63,740 bases of DNA from the NCBI GenBank assembly GCA_902363515.1, contig CABJAN010000019.1, positions 1 through 63,740 on the forward strand. Direction: 5' to 3'. The position numbers and the translations under genes were made by a program. Every line of letters begins with the position of its first letter. Position 1 is the stretch's first letter. Shown here piece by piece: positions 7,970 to 17,428 of the stretch. The stretch is from Bacillota bacterium (GTDB taxonomy: Bacteria > Bacillota > Clostridia > Lachnospirales > Lachnospiraceae). The notes under the pieces were generated by a model. The model made no database searches and was not told the origin of the DNA. It saw nothing but the letters and a program-made list of their open reading frames with translations.

Positions 7970-8662
7970 ATGTTATCAGGCATAAATAAAAAAGTAATAA
8001 CCTATTTAGGAATCTTATGTGTCATCTGCCCTGTATTTTACTTTCTCAGTATCAGGGCAGGTGGTTTACAGGGGGGATCTGTATTCGTCATGGGACTCAT
8101 GTGGGTTCCGGCCTTTGCCGCCATATGCACAAAATTGATATACGATCGCACCATCAAAGGAATCGGCTGGAAAATAAGAGGATGGAAACAAATGAGCTTC
8201 GCCTATATTCTCCCCCTCCTAAGCTGCATCCTTGTATATGGATATACATGGCTCACCGAACTGGGTGGCTGCGCTCCTATGGAAATCGAACAGATTCTTA
8301 TTATGGCAATCTTAGGTTTATTTTTAAGTATGATAACCGCCATTGGGGAAGAAATTGGCTGGCGTGGTTTTCTGCTCACTGAATTGAGAGCCACCTTATC
8401 TTATAAAAAAATCAATTTTGCAATAGGTATCATATGGTACTTATATCATATGCCATTAATTATATTTTCCAACTATAATAATGGAAATAAATTCTCTTCC
8501 GCTCTTTGCTTTTTTGTAATGGTAATGGCAATGACTACTATTGCAAATACGCTGTGTATGGAAGCAAACAGTATGTGGCCTTCCATTGTACTGCATTCCA
8601 GTCATAACCTGTTCGTACAGTCTATTTTTGACAAGATGACAATCAATGCTTCCTATACGTAA
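7970..8662 (+). CDS. CPBP family membrane metalloprotease, truncated by an in-frame stop
   Basis: CAAX-protease/bacteriocin-processing (Abi) family. About six hydrophobic segments are visible with the catalytic motifs GEEIGWRGFL (EExxxR), WYLYHMPL and HSSHNLF. The frame ends at TAA 8660-8662, yet the same frame continues for 33 sense codons to TGA 8762-8764, and reads as the expected last membrane helix and basic tail (EFGVGLALCYTLAAIFILYRR region). So the gene probably lost its C-terminus by one nonsense change (AAA or CAA to TAA). The catalytic residues remain. It follows the permease by 3 nt with only a weak ribosome site. Confidence 0.8.
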   Translation: MLSGINKKVITYLGILCVICPVFYFLSIRAGGLQGGSVFVMGLMWVPAFAAICTKLIYDRTIKGIGWKIRGWKQMSFAYILPLLSCILVYGYTWLTELGGCAPMEIEQILIMAILGLFLSMITAIGEEIGWRGFLLTELRATLSYKKINFAIGIIWYLYHMPLIIFSNYNNGNKFSSALCFFVMVMAMTTIANTLCMEANSMWPSIVLHSSHNLFVQSIFDKMTINASYT

Positions 8663-8769
8663 TACATTACTTCTGAGTTTGGTGTAGGTCTGGCGCTGTG
8701 TTATACGCTTGCCGCCATATTCATTTTATATAGACGAAAGTATGCTCAGAAAGCAGAAAACTGAATACT

Positions 8770-8847
8770 AAAACAGAACCTGCTGTAGAAAATAATCAGG
8801 CATGTATCCATGCTCTTGATATGTATTTCATGCAGCAGGTTTTGTTT
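8770..8847 (+). terminator. Terminator of the GntR/ABC/CPBP operon
   Basis: AACCTGCTG near 8777-8785 pairs with CAGCAGGTT near 8833-8841, extended by flanking A and T runs (AAACAG against TTGTTT). The inner GCATG/CATGC can pair too. It is followed by a T-rich stretch. Confidence 0.65.
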
Positions 8848-8848
8848 A

Positions 8849-9286
8849 TTATTCAGTTTTCTCTAACATTTTTATCTTCTGATTCAATTCTGCAATCGTC
8901 TTTTCTTTTTCTTCCAATTCTTTTTCCAGTTTTCTCTGTGTAGCCTTTGCTTTTTCTCTCTCCGCTTTAACTTCCTCCTCCAGTTCTTCAATCATATAGC
9001 TTATCGTATTCCGATCCATTTCTGCCAGTTCTTCTGAAAATAATCCCATAGTTTCCTCCACATTTCTGCACATCTCATAGACTTCCTCATAAATATTCCT
9101 AAACTCAGGATACTTTTCCAGAAGTTCTATAATTCGCTCCGGCTCATCGCAGCTAATTAACATAAGCCATGCTTCCAACTTGTTTTCTATGGTCTTATTT
9201 TCCATAATTTTTCTAAAAATGTCAAGCGGCACTAAAACCGTTTTCCGCAAGTAATATAAACGCAAAAATCCCCCTCTTGGCAGCAC
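8849..9286 (-). pseudogene. C-terminal remnant of a PD-(D/E)XK nuclease family transposase (Rpn-like)
   Basis: The frame of 145 codons matches only the C-terminal third of Rpn/PD-(D/E)XK transposase-like proteins: ENKLEAWLMLISCDEPERI, then EKYPEFRNIYEEVYEMCRNVEE, FSEELAEMDRNT and a glutamate/lysine-rich coiled coil to the end. The nuclease core with its D-(D/E)xK residues is absent. Its apparent start (MLPRGGF) lies inside the terminator hairpin of the neighbouring glycosidase gene, so the 5' part was deleted, probably together with the intergenic DNA. No ribosome site is visible; I treat it as a dead fragment. Confidence 0.8.
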
Positions 9287-9308
9287 CTTCCTGCCGCCAA
9301 AAGGGGGA
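9264..9308 (-). terminator. Terminator of the glycosidase operon
   Basis: CCCCCTCTTGGCAG at 9270-9283 pairs with the GCCGCCAAAAGGGGG arm ending at 9307; on the minus strand it is followed by ATTTTTG. It lies just past the stop of the last gene of the carbohydrate operon. Confidence 0.88.
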
Positions 9309-9317
9309 CCTGCTTTT

Positions 9318-11564
9318 TTATTTCACAACAACTGTACCGCTTCCCATATTCTTCACAGAGAAGTTTCCATTTCCGCCTTCCACGGAAACAAAGATTTCCT
9401 CTCCATGCCTTTGAGCACAAGCCTTCATGACAATATTTCCCTGTAAATCAGGAATCTCTGCCTCTGCCTTTGCTCCTTCTGAAAATTCAGAGAGAACCAG
9501 AGTCACACCATCTGCAAAGTCGTAAGCAGCGTCTACTTCATTATTCCCCATAGGAAGAATGGTGTTTGGGCGAACCATCAGTGGCAGGGAATGATAATCG
9601 TGGGTTTCTTTCTGCCATTTTCCCCCTTCTGCTTTTGAACCTGTAATCAAATTATACCAGGTTCCTTCCGGCAAATAATACTGCACCTCTCCGTTTTCCT
9701 TAAAAACAGGAGCAACTAAAAGACTGTCGCCAAACATATACTGCCTGTCTAAGGTATCACAGGCCTTGTCCTGCGGAAAATCCAGGAACATAGGACGAAG
9801 CATTGGCGTACCCTTTACATGTGCCTTCACTGCCTGTCCATAGAGGTATGGCATTAACCGGCATTTCAAGTTTACAAACTCTTTTAAAATCACACAGGCT
9901 TCCTCGTCGAAGAGCCATGGCACACGATAGGAAGAAGAACCATGCAGACGGCTGTGAGAGCTTAACAAACCAAACTGACACCAGCGTTTATAAATATCTG
10001 CAGGCGCTGTACTCTCAAATCCACTAATATCATGACTCCAGAACCCAAATCCACTTAAAGCCAGGGATAATCCGCCCCGAAGCGTTTCTGCCATGGAAGG
10101 ATAGGTTGCAGAGCAGTCGCCGCCCCAGTGTGCCGGGAATTTCTGCCCACCTACCGTTGCCGAACGGGCAAAAAGTACCGCTTCGCCTTTTCCACGTTCT
10201 CTTTCTAACAATTCAAATACTGCCTTGTTATACAGATAGGTATAATAATTATGCATTTTTACCGGATCTGAGCCATCAAAATAAGCAATATCTTTTACCG
10301 GAATTCTCTCACCAAAATCTGTTTTAAAACAATCTACGCCCATGTCTAACAAGGTTTTCAGTTTCTCCTGATACCAGATCACTGCCTCTGGATTGGTAAA
10401 GTCCACCAGCCCCATTCCTGCCTGCCATAAATCGGTCTGCCATACGCTGCCATCCTTTTTCTTAATCAGATAGCCATGCTCCATTCCCTCCTGGAACAGA
10501 GGAGATTTCTGTCCAATATATGGATTAATCCAGACACAGATTTTCAGTCCTTTCTCATGATAACGCTGTAGCATTCCTTTTGGATCCGGAAAGGTTGCCG
10601 GATCCCAGACAAAATTACACCATTCATAGGCTTCCATCCAATAGCAATCAAAATGGAACACATGAAGAGGAATATTCCTGTCTGCCATTCCCTGAATAAA
10701 GCTTGAGGTAGTTTCTTCATCATAATTCGTGGTAAAGGAAGTAGTCAGCCACAACCCGAAAGACCATGCCGGAGGAAGCGCCGGTTTTCCTGTAAGTTCT
10801 GTGTATTTTTCCACAGTTCCAATAGGTGTTTTTCCACTGATAAAATAGTAATCCAGGCGTTCACCTTCCACAGAAAACTGAATACGTTCTACCTTCTCGC
10901 TGGCAATCTCATAAGAAACATCTCCCTCATGATCCACCAGCACCCCATACCCTTTGTTGGTAATATAAAATGGAATATTCTTGTAGGCAATCTCACTGGC
11001 AGTACCGCCATCCTCATTCCACATTTCCACCACCTGGCCATTCTTTACAAAAGGTGTAAAACGTTCTCCCAGTCCATAAATATACTCATCCACATCAATA
11101 GCAAGCTGCTCTAACATATAATTCTTTCCAGTTCTCGTATTCTGCATATACGCAAGATTACGGAAACTGGACTCTGTTAAAAGGGTGTCTCCCTCATAAA
11201 AGGCCAGCTTATAAGCCCCGGGAGTTTTATCCAATACTGCTTTTAAAGAACCACTTCTGTATATCAATGCCTCTTCTGTATCTTCAATGACAACCTCTGG
11301 ATTTTCATTCTGAATTTCTGCAAAAGGCCCTTTATAAAGTGCCCCTGCATGATGTACTGCTGAAACCTTTATCACCCCTTCCATGGGACTGGATAGTGTA
11401 AGGGTCAGCATAGGCAGATTCAGGCAGTTTCCTCTGTCTGCAATATGGCCGCTTGGAAGATAAACTGTAACTTCCTTACCTTTTACTCTGTGGCTGGCAT
11501 ACTCTACTGCATAAACTGCCTTCATCTCATCTTTTAATAACCAATAACCATTTGTAAATTTCAT
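9318..11564 (-). CDS. yicI: Alpha-xylosidase, GH31 family, YicI-like
   Basis: Exo-acting glycoside hydrolase that releases alpha-linked xylose, for example from isoprimeverose or xyloglucan pieces. The 748-residue protein has an N-terminal beta-sandwich and a GH31 (beta/alpha)8 barrel. The nucleophile Asp416 lies in CFKTDFGERIP and the acid/base Asp483 in PAHWGGDC, matching E. coli YicI in context and nearly in position; the FARSATVGGQKFP and SGFGFWSHDISGFE segments are also YicI-like. No signal peptide, so it is cytosolic and acts on imported oligosaccharides. AAAGGAG precedes the ATG. It is the last gene of the operon. Confidence 0.93.
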   Translation of the reverse strand: MKFTNGYWLLKDEMKAVYAVEYASHRVKGKEVTVYLPSGHIADRGNCLNLPMLTLTLSSPMEGVIKVSAVHHAGALYKGPFAEIQNENPEVVIEDTEEALIYRSGSLKAVLDKTPGAYKLAFYEGDTLLTESSFRNLAYMQNTRTGKNYMLEQLAIDVDEYIYGLGERFTPFVKNGQVVEMWNEDGGTASEIAYKNIPFYITNKGYGVLVDHEGDVSYEIASEKVERIQFSVEGERLDYYFISGKTPIGTVEKYTELTGKPALPPAWSFGLWLTTSFTTNYDEETTSSFIQGMADRNIPLHVFHFDCYWMEAYEWCNFVWDPATFPDPKGMLQRYHEKGLKICVWINPYIGQKSPLFQEGMEHGYLIKKKDGSVWQTDLWQAGMGLVDFTNPEAVIWYQEKLKTLLDMGVDCFKTDFGERIPVKDIAYFDGSDPVKMHNYYTYLYNKAVFELLERERGKGEAVLFARSATVGGQKFPAHWGGDCSATYPSMAETLRGGLSLALSGFGFWSHDISGFESTAPADIYKRWCQFGLLSSHSRLHGSSSYRVPWLFDEEACVILKEFVNLKCRLMPYLYGQAVKAHVKGTPMLRPMFLDFPQDKACDTLDRQYMFGDSLLVAPVFKENGEVQYYLPEGTWYNLITGSKAEGGKWQKETHDYHSLPLMVRPNTILPMGNNEVDAAYDFADGVTLVLSEFSEGAKAEAEIPDLQGNIVMKACAQRHGEEIFVSVEGGNGNFSVKNMGSGTVVVK

Positions 11565-11609
11565 AGATTCCTTCTCCTTTATTTTTTCTTTATGTTTTCA
11601 TGTATTTAT

Positions 11610-12251
11610 TCACATGTTGTTTTCTTCTTTTATTGGTTCATGCTTCTTCAAAACACGCTCCAGGAAATCTGACATGACAAATGCTACAGGACCCGGGAGG
11701 AAAAACATGAGCATGGGAATTTTCCAAATAAGCCCCATTGCACAAACAAGCACCAGTAATATAGCCAAAGTTGTAGCGAAATATCGTACCACCATATAAA
11801 GTCCTATTTTTACAAACCAGCCCACATTCATATCAAATCTGGAAAGAGCCGGAAAAATATAACAAGATGCTGCTAAAATATAGATTGAAGTGATGGCATA
11901 TACGCAAATAAAAAACAACCCCACTTTTCCATCCGTTTCTTTCATTAAAATGCCGATATTCAAATGCATAGCAAAGGTAGCTGCAGCAATCAAAACCCAC
12001 AAAATTGTTCCTGAAATCAAATTCATACGAAAAGAGCGAAAAAACTCTTTAGCAATATATCCGTCTCCCTTTTTTATACATTTTACCATAGCATAATACA
12101 AAGCTGTTGAGGATGCTCCTATGGTAATAATGGGAAGGCTGCAAAGAATCCATAAAAACCCCAGCGCCATAACATCAAAAAGTTTATCGCAAAAGTTAAT
12201 AAAACTCCCATCAAATCCAAATATATTTCTTTCACTTTTCTTTTTTTCCAT
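11610..12251 (-). CDS. DUF624 family membrane protein (YesL-like)
   Basis: Membrane protein of 213 residues with a conserved N-terminal stretch (IFGFDGSFINFCDKLFDVMALGFLW) and five or so hydrophobic helices. DUF624 proteins such as YesL of Bacillus sit in carbohydrate operons with YesMN-type regulators and CUT1 importers; their function is not established. The ATG at 12251 is chosen because AAAGGG stands 9 nt before it; an upstream ATG at 12260 would have the same site directly against it. Confidence 0.88.
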   Translation of the reverse strand: MEKKKSERNIFGFDGSFINFCDKLFDVMALGFLWILCSLPIITIGASSTALYYAMVKCIKKGDGYIAKEFFRSFRMNLISGTILWVLIAAATFAMHLNIGILMKETDGKVGLFFICVYAITSIYILAASCYIFPALSRFDMNVGWFVKIGLYMVVRYFATTLAILLVLVCAMGLIWKIPMLMFFLPGPVAFVMSDFLERVLKKHEPIKEENNM

Positions 12252-12297
12252 TTTCAGCATCCCTTTCTACTACCTTATTTATGAAATAAGGATACAT

Positions 12298-12328
12298 CGC
12301 AGAAAGCATCAATAACATGTTTTCTGCG
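12298..12328 (-). other. Intercistronic stem-loop between GH31 and DUF624 genes
   Basis: CGCAGAAA at 12298-12305 pairs perfectly with TTTCTGCG at 12321-12328. No T-run follows on the minus strand, so it looks like an mRNA-processing or stabilising hairpin rather than a terminator. Confidence 0.5.
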
Positions 12329-12354
12329 ACATATTTGCCTTATTTCTTCAATTT

Positions 12355-14343
12355 TTATAATTCTTCTAATGTTCCCGCTTTTGCGAAAACCGGAAGCTGA
12401 TCCAAAGGTGCTGCTACTGTAATCACCTGATTACCAGCATATTCTTTGTTATCGTTAATATTTCTCCAAGTACCTTCTGGAAGATATAAGGTTCTTTCTC
12501 TTTGGTTTTCATACAAAATAGGGGCAACCAGAAGATTAGGCCCAAACATATACTGTTCTTCGATTTCCCATGCCTTTTTATCATCTGGAAAATCATAAAA
12601 CATCGGCCGCATAATAGGAGTTCCTTTTTCATGAGCTTCCTGCATAAGTTCTGTCACATATGGACGGAGCCTCTCTCGAAGCTGTAAATACTTGGTACAA
12701 ATTTCCAGAACCTCTTCTCCGTAGCTCCATACCTCATTTTCTGATCCACTTCTGTGCTTTCCTCCTCCAGAATCACTAAGACCTGGAATAAAGGGTTCTC
12801 TGAATCCATGTAGACGCATAACCGGACAAAATGCTCCAAATTCAAACCAACGAATCAAAACCTCATGAAAGTTTGGATCGTGAATATTTCCTCCATGGAA
12901 GCCGCCAATATCTGTCGTCCACCAGGGGAGACCCGCTAATCCCATGTTTAATCCTGCTGCCAACTGACATCTTAAAGAGCGAAATGAGGAATCAATATCC
13001 CCAGACCAGACTAATGCACCATATTTCTGGCTTCCAGCCCAAGCACAACGAAGAAGATTTACGATATTCTCCTGCCCTTCTGCCTCCATACCTTCATACG
13101 CCATTCTTGCATATTCTTTTGGGTATATATTTCCGATTTCCATATCAGAACCTCTGAAATAACGATAATGACTAAACTCATATCCTGTTAATTCCGGTTC
13201 CGCTTCATCCAACCAGAAGATTTTTATTCCAAGATCATAATAATGTTTCTTTATTTTTTCCCAAACATAGCTTCTGGTTTCTGGATTGGTTACATCAATT
13301 ACACTGGCAACATTTAACTGCCCTAAACGTTTTCCATATTCTGAGCGTGTAAGAAGTCCAAGTTCTTCCATCTCCACATAATTTTCACTGGTTTCTTCCA
13401 CTGTTGGCCAAATAGATACCATTAATTCGATACCCATCTCTTTCAGCTCTTCTACCATTGCCTTAGGGTCTGGCCAGAAATCTTTGTCAAACTTCCAGTC
13501 TCCCTGGTTTGGCCAATGAAAATAATCCACTACAATGACAGAAATCGGCAATCCTCTACGTTTATATTCTCTCGCTACTTCCAGAATTTCATCCTGAGTC
13601 ATATAGCGCAGCTTACATTGCCAAAAGCCTGTTCCATATTCTGGCATCATAGGCACTTTTCCAGTCACATTTGCATATGCCTCCTCGATTTCTGCCGGAG
13701 TATCTCCTGCAGTGATCCAGTAATCCATTTGCTTTGTAGAATTAGCCTTCCACTCTGTCACATTCTTCCCAAAAGTCACAGTACCAATAGCAGGATTATT
13801 CCACAAAAATCCATATCCATTACTTGACAAGGCAAAGGGGACACTAGCCTGAGAATTTCTCTGAGCCAGTTCCAGTGTGCATCCTTTTACATCCAGATAA
13901 GACTGCTGATACTGTCCCATACCATACAATTTTTCACCATCCACAGGTTCAAATCGAACCGTCAGTTTAAAATCATCTGCATTCTGAATGGGTTCAAAAG
14001 TTCTTGGAACAATTTCCAATGCACTATTATACTCTTTTCTATAATCGGAGCGAATTCGTTCAAATTCTTCTAAAAGCAACCGTCCATTCTGATGAAAGAA
14101 CCGAAGTTTTCCGGTGGGCGTAATTTCGCATCGAAGCTTTCCATTCTCAATCTCTATACATCCCTCTTTTTCATGAACTTTTATTTCACATTCTTCCTGA
14201 GGAATCAGTGCCGAAATATCATCCGGCACAAATTCATGGCGCTGAGTAGCACGTACTCGAAAGCTGTTTTTTCCCCAGGATTCAATACATAAAAGTTCCT
14301 TATCAAAACGTCTGTATACCTTATTTCCTATTTGTTTGATCAT
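12355..14343 (-). CDS. GH31 family glycosidase (alpha-xylosidase/alpha-glucosidase-like), copy 2
   Basis: Glycoside hydrolase family 31, 662 residues, no signal peptide. The N-terminal galactose-mutarotase-like domain is followed by a barrel with nucleophile Asp379 in IKIFWLDEAEPE and acid/base Asp449 in GALVWSGDI; WWTTDIGGFHGG and the LRLHGFREP loop are also seen. The WLDEAEPE and CAWAGSQKYGALVWSGDI forms resemble gut bacterial GH31 enzymes acting on alpha-xylosides or alpha-glucosides, and differ from the adjacent YicI type. It is a clear paralogue of the next gene upstream. Substrate preference is not readable. Confidence 0.9.
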   Translation of the reverse strand: MIKQIGNKVYRRFDKELLCIESWGKNSFRVRATQRHEFVPDDISALIPQEECEIKVHEKEGCIEIENGKLRCEITPTGKLRFFHQNGRLLLEEFERIRSDYRKEYNSALEIVPRTFEPIQNADDFKLTVRFEPVDGEKLYGMGQYQQSYLDVKGCTLELAQRNSQASVPFALSSNGYGFLWNNPAIGTVTFGKNVTEWKANSTKQMDYWITAGDTPAEIEEAYANVTGKVPMMPEYGTGFWQCKLRYMTQDEILEVAREYKRRGLPISVIVVDYFHWPNQGDWKFDKDFWPDPKAMVEELKEMGIELMVSIWPTVEETSENYVEMEELGLLTRSEYGKRLGQLNVASVIDVTNPETRSYVWEKIKKHYYDLGIKIFWLDEAEPELTGYEFSHYRYFRGSDMEIGNIYPKEYARMAYEGMEAEGQENIVNLLRCAWAGSQKYGALVWSGDIDSSFRSLRCQLAAGLNMGLAGLPWWTTDIGGFHGGNIHDPNFHEVLIRWFEFGAFCPVMRLHGFREPFIPGLSDSGGGKHRSGSENEVWSYGEEVLEICTKYLQLRERLRPYVTELMQEAHEKGTPIMRPMFYDFPDDKKAWEIEEQYMFGPNLLVAPILYENQRERTLYLPEGTWRNINDNKEYAGNQVITVAAPLDQLPVFAKAGTLEEL

Positions 14344-14370
14344 ACGCTTTCCTTTCTGTGATAATCTGTC

Positions 14371-16437
14371 TTACACTTCTAAGGTAAATCCCTCTCTTGT
14401 AAACAATGGAATCTGCTCTAACGGTGTATCTACAGTAACTGTCTGTCCACCTTCAAAGGTTTCCTTTGTCCATACATTCGTCCATTTTGCACCTGTTGGC
14501 AAATATACTTCTTTTGTTTCTTGTCCCCGTTCCATAACCGGAGCAACTAAGACATCTGGACCGAACATATACTCAGTTTCATTCTCCCAGCATACCTTAT
14601 CTTCTGGAAAATCATAGAACAGTGGTCGCATAACCGGAGTTCCCTTTTCATGTGCTGCTTCCATCAAGGTACGGATATATGGACGCATTGCTTCACGAAT
14701 TTCAATGTACTTTTTGCAGATTTCGTATACCTCATCTCCATAAGACCAGATTTCATTCGGTGCGCCAGATACACATTCCGCACCACCGGTTGTTCCATAT
14801 TGTGGCTGATATGGCATACGGTATCCATGAAGTCTCATAACCGGACAGAAAGTTCCATACTCAAACCAACGAACAAATACTTCATGGTAATCCTCATCAT
14901 AAATGTTTGCTCCAAAGAATCCACCGATATCTGTGGTCCACCAGGTAATTCCTGAAAGTCCCATATTTAACCCTGCTGCAAACTGATTTTGCAGACTTTC
15001 AAAAGTTGAATGAATATCTCCAGACCATACCAAGGCTCCATATTTCTGAGAGCCTGCCCATGCACATCGAAGAAGATTTACAACTTTTTCCTGTCCTTCT
15101 TCTCTCATACCATCAAAGAAGGTTTTCGCATACATAACTGGATATACATTTCCAATTTGTACATTTGGTCCCAAATGATAACGATAGTTTTCAAAATCGT
15201 AAACCGTATATTCTGGTTCTGCTTCATCCAGCCAGAAAATTTTAACTCCTTTGTCATAATAATTTTTCTTAGCTTTTTTCCATACATATTCTCTTGCTTC
15301 TGGATTTGTAGGGTCATACTGAATGGTATTTCCCATGTATGTATTATCAATGCGGACACCCTTTTCCACTCTGGTTAAAAGACCTTTTGCCTTCATTTCT
15401 TCAAAGTTTTCACTTTTATAATCCACCATAGGCCAGATCGATACCATTAATTCAATGCCCATTTCTTTTAATTCTGCAATCATTGCATCTGGATCTGGCC
15501 AATAGGTTGGGTCAAATCTCCAGTCTCCCTGTTTTGGCCAGTGGAAGAAATCCACTACGATTACATCTATTGGAATACCACGACGTTTGTACTCTCTTGC
15601 TATTTCCAGAAGTTCTTCCTGGGTCTGGTATCGAAGCTTGCACTGCCAGAATCCCATTCCATATTCCGGCATCATAGGAACCTTTCCAGTGGCATCTGCA
15701 TATGCCTCTTCAATTTCAGATGGAGTATCTCCTGCCGTAATCCAATAGTCCAGCTTCTTGGTAGATGCCACCTGCCAGGTAGTAATGTTTTTGTTAAAAC
15801 TAACACGTCCGATAGCCGGATTGTTCCACAAGAATCCATACCCTAAAGAAGACAATGCAAAAGGCACACTGGCTTGAGAATTTCTATGAGCAAGTTCTAA
15901 TTCTGCTCCTTTTACATTCAAAAATTTCTGCTGATATTGTCCCATACCATAGAGTTTTTCATCTGGATTTGATTCAAAACGCATGGTCAGAGCATAATCA
16001 CCACCAATAATCGGTTTAAACTCTCTTGCTTCTACTTCCAGAGAACTACAGGTTTCTGCAAACATATCTTCTCTATTGCGGACATATTCTTCCAGAAGAA
16101 TTTCGCCTTTCTGATTATAAAAGGTCAGTTTTCCAATATTATTGATTACTGCTTTTATTTTTCCATTTACGATTTCCGCGGAAAATTCATGAATCGTAAT
16201 TTCCGCATGGTCATCCTCTGGCTTTCCATCCAAAGCCCATAACTCCTCTGGCATTTCCGGCATTTTAGAGGCACGTACGCGAAGACTGTTTGTTCCCCAT
16301 GGCTCTACAATGAGTCTCTCTGCATCATAACGATAATGCAGCGCTCCATCCTTTTCTTCAAAAAATCCCAATAAAAATTTGTTATCTGAGCGGAAATCGC
16401 CTGTTGGTTTCTCCTCTTTTTTTGTTAATTCATCCAT
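14371..16437 (-). CDS. GH31 family glycosidase (alpha-xylosidase/alpha-glucosidase-like), copy 3
   Basis: Paralogue of the preceding entry, 688 residues, cytosolic. The nucleophile is Asp404 in KIFWLDEAEPE and the acid/base Asp474 in GALVWSGDI. The first 20 residues are charged and extra relative to its neighbour. The frame allows a GTG at 16452, but the ATG at 16437 follows a GGAGAAGGG site and is preferred. It is 27 nt from copy 2 and about 115 nt from the permease gene upstream. The shared barrel but different N-terminal domains suggest an old duplication with divergence in specificity. Confidence 0.9.
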   Translation of the reverse strand: MDELTKKEEKPTGDFRSDNKFLLGFFEEKDGALHYRYDAERLIVEPWGTNSLRVRASKMPEMPEELWALDGKPEDDHAEITIHEFSAEIVNGKIKAVINNIGKLTFYNQKGEILLEEYVRNREDMFAETCSSLEVEAREFKPIIGGDYALTMRFESNPDEKLYGMGQYQQKFLNVKGAELELAHRNSQASVPFALSSLGYGFLWNNPAIGRVSFNKNITTWQVASTKKLDYWITAGDTPSEIEEAYADATGKVPMMPEYGMGFWQCKLRYQTQEELLEIAREYKRRGIPIDVIVVDFFHWPKQGDWRFDPTYWPDPDAMIAELKEMGIELMVSIWPMVDYKSENFEEMKAKGLLTRVEKGVRIDNTYMGNTIQYDPTNPEAREYVWKKAKKNYYDKGVKIFWLDEAEPEYTVYDFENYRYHLGPNVQIGNVYPVMYAKTFFDGMREEGQEKVVNLLRCAWAGSQKYGALVWSGDIHSTFESLQNQFAAGLNMGLSGITWWTTDIGGFFGANIYDEDYHEVFVRWFEYGTFCPVMRLHGYRMPYQPQYGTTGGAECVSGAPNEIWSYGDEVYEICKKYIEIREAMRPYIRTLMEAAHEKGTPVMRPLFYDFPEDKVCWENETEYMFGPDVLVAPVMERGQETKEVYLPTGAKWTNVWTKETFEGGQTVTVDTPLEQIPLFTREGFTLEV

Positions 16438-16553
16438 AACCCTTCTCCTCACTTTTCTCTAAAAGCTTTTTCATACATCTGCTTTGTATTATAAATCTCC
16501 AGACAAATATGTGCCAGCCATAACACATGTAATATAAGACAAATATTTACCTG

Positions 16554-17426
16554 TTACTCTTTTACTGCACCTGCAGTCAAACCTCCTACAATATATTTCT
16601 GCAAAAATACAAAAGCTAAAATAACAGGAATAACTAAAATTGCTCCATACGCCATAATTGCATTCCATTTTGTTCCGTATTTACTCTGGAATTTCCTGAT
16701 ATTAGCTGTCAATGGTCTCATATCAGCTTTCACATTAAATGTCATAGAATAAATCAAATCATTCCAACCATTTAAAAATGAAATAACAACTACGGTAATA
16801 ATACCTGTTTTAATAGTTGGTATCATAATTTTAAAGAAGGAACGAAACACATTACATCCATCAATGCGTGCGGCCTCATCCAAAGATACCGGAATACTCT
16901 TAAAATATGGACGCAAAGTTACTACAATAAAAGGAATTGAACCAGCCGCCACTGCAATTGCCGGTGCACAATAGGTTCCTAACAAATGTAATTTACTGAA
17001 AGTCAAATACATAGGAGTCAGCATTACAGATGCCGGAAGCATCTGTGTAACCAAAAAGGTCAGCATAAATGATTTGGTTCCTTTTACTTTGTATCGTCCC
17101 ATTCCATATGCAGCCGGAACTCCAAAAGCCAATGAAATCAACATTGCACACGTAGCGATCAGCAAGCTGTTTTTTAAGGATGTGAGGAAATCTGCATCCT
17201 GAAGGTTCTGCAGCCAAGGATCAATAGTAAACTCATGGGGATAATAAGTCACAATTTTCCCAAAACTTTCCATATCTGTTTTAAAAGACATCTGAATCAG
17301 CCAATAAATAGGGAATAAGAAGAAAAATGCAATAACCACTGATATCGCACAATTAATGATATCCTTTCTCCCTTCTTTTGTCTTCCAATACTGTTTTTTT
17401 ACAGCCTTTTCTTTTTCATTGCTCAT
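16554..17426 (-). CDS. Carbohydrate ABC transporter permease, MalG/LacG type
   Basis: Inner-membrane subunit of a CUT1 oligosaccharide importer, 290 residues, about six membrane helices. The coupling-helix motif EAARIDGCNVFRSFFKIMIP (20 residues, EAA loop) is clear, and the C-terminal LQKYIVGGLTAGAVK ending is typical of the MalG-type subunit. A GAGGAGG site precedes the ATG and only 2 nt separate it from the other permease. No ATPase is encoded in the locus, so it probably uses a shared MsmX-like ATPase. Confidence 0.93.
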   Translation of the reverse strand: MSNEKEKAVKKQYWKTKEGRKDIINCAISVVIAFFFLFPIYWLIQMSFKTDMESFGKIVTYYPHEFTIDPWLQNLQDADFLTSLKNSLLIATCAMLISLAFGVPAAYGMGRYKVKGTKSFMLTFLVTQMLPASVMLTPMYLTFSKLHLLGTYCAPAIAVAAGSIPFIVVTLRPYFKSIPVSLDEAARIDGCNVFRSFFKIMIPTIKTGIITVVVISFLNGWNDLIYSMTFNVKADMRPLTANIRKFQSKYGTKWNAIMAYGAILVIPVILAFVFLQKYIVGGLTAGAVKE

Positions 17427-17428
17427 TC

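Noticed and set aside
15010..15378. Hydrophobic 122-codon frame opposite GH31 copy 3
   Set aside because: Mirror image of codon use in the sense gene; no start site and no paralogue at the equivalent place in copy 2.
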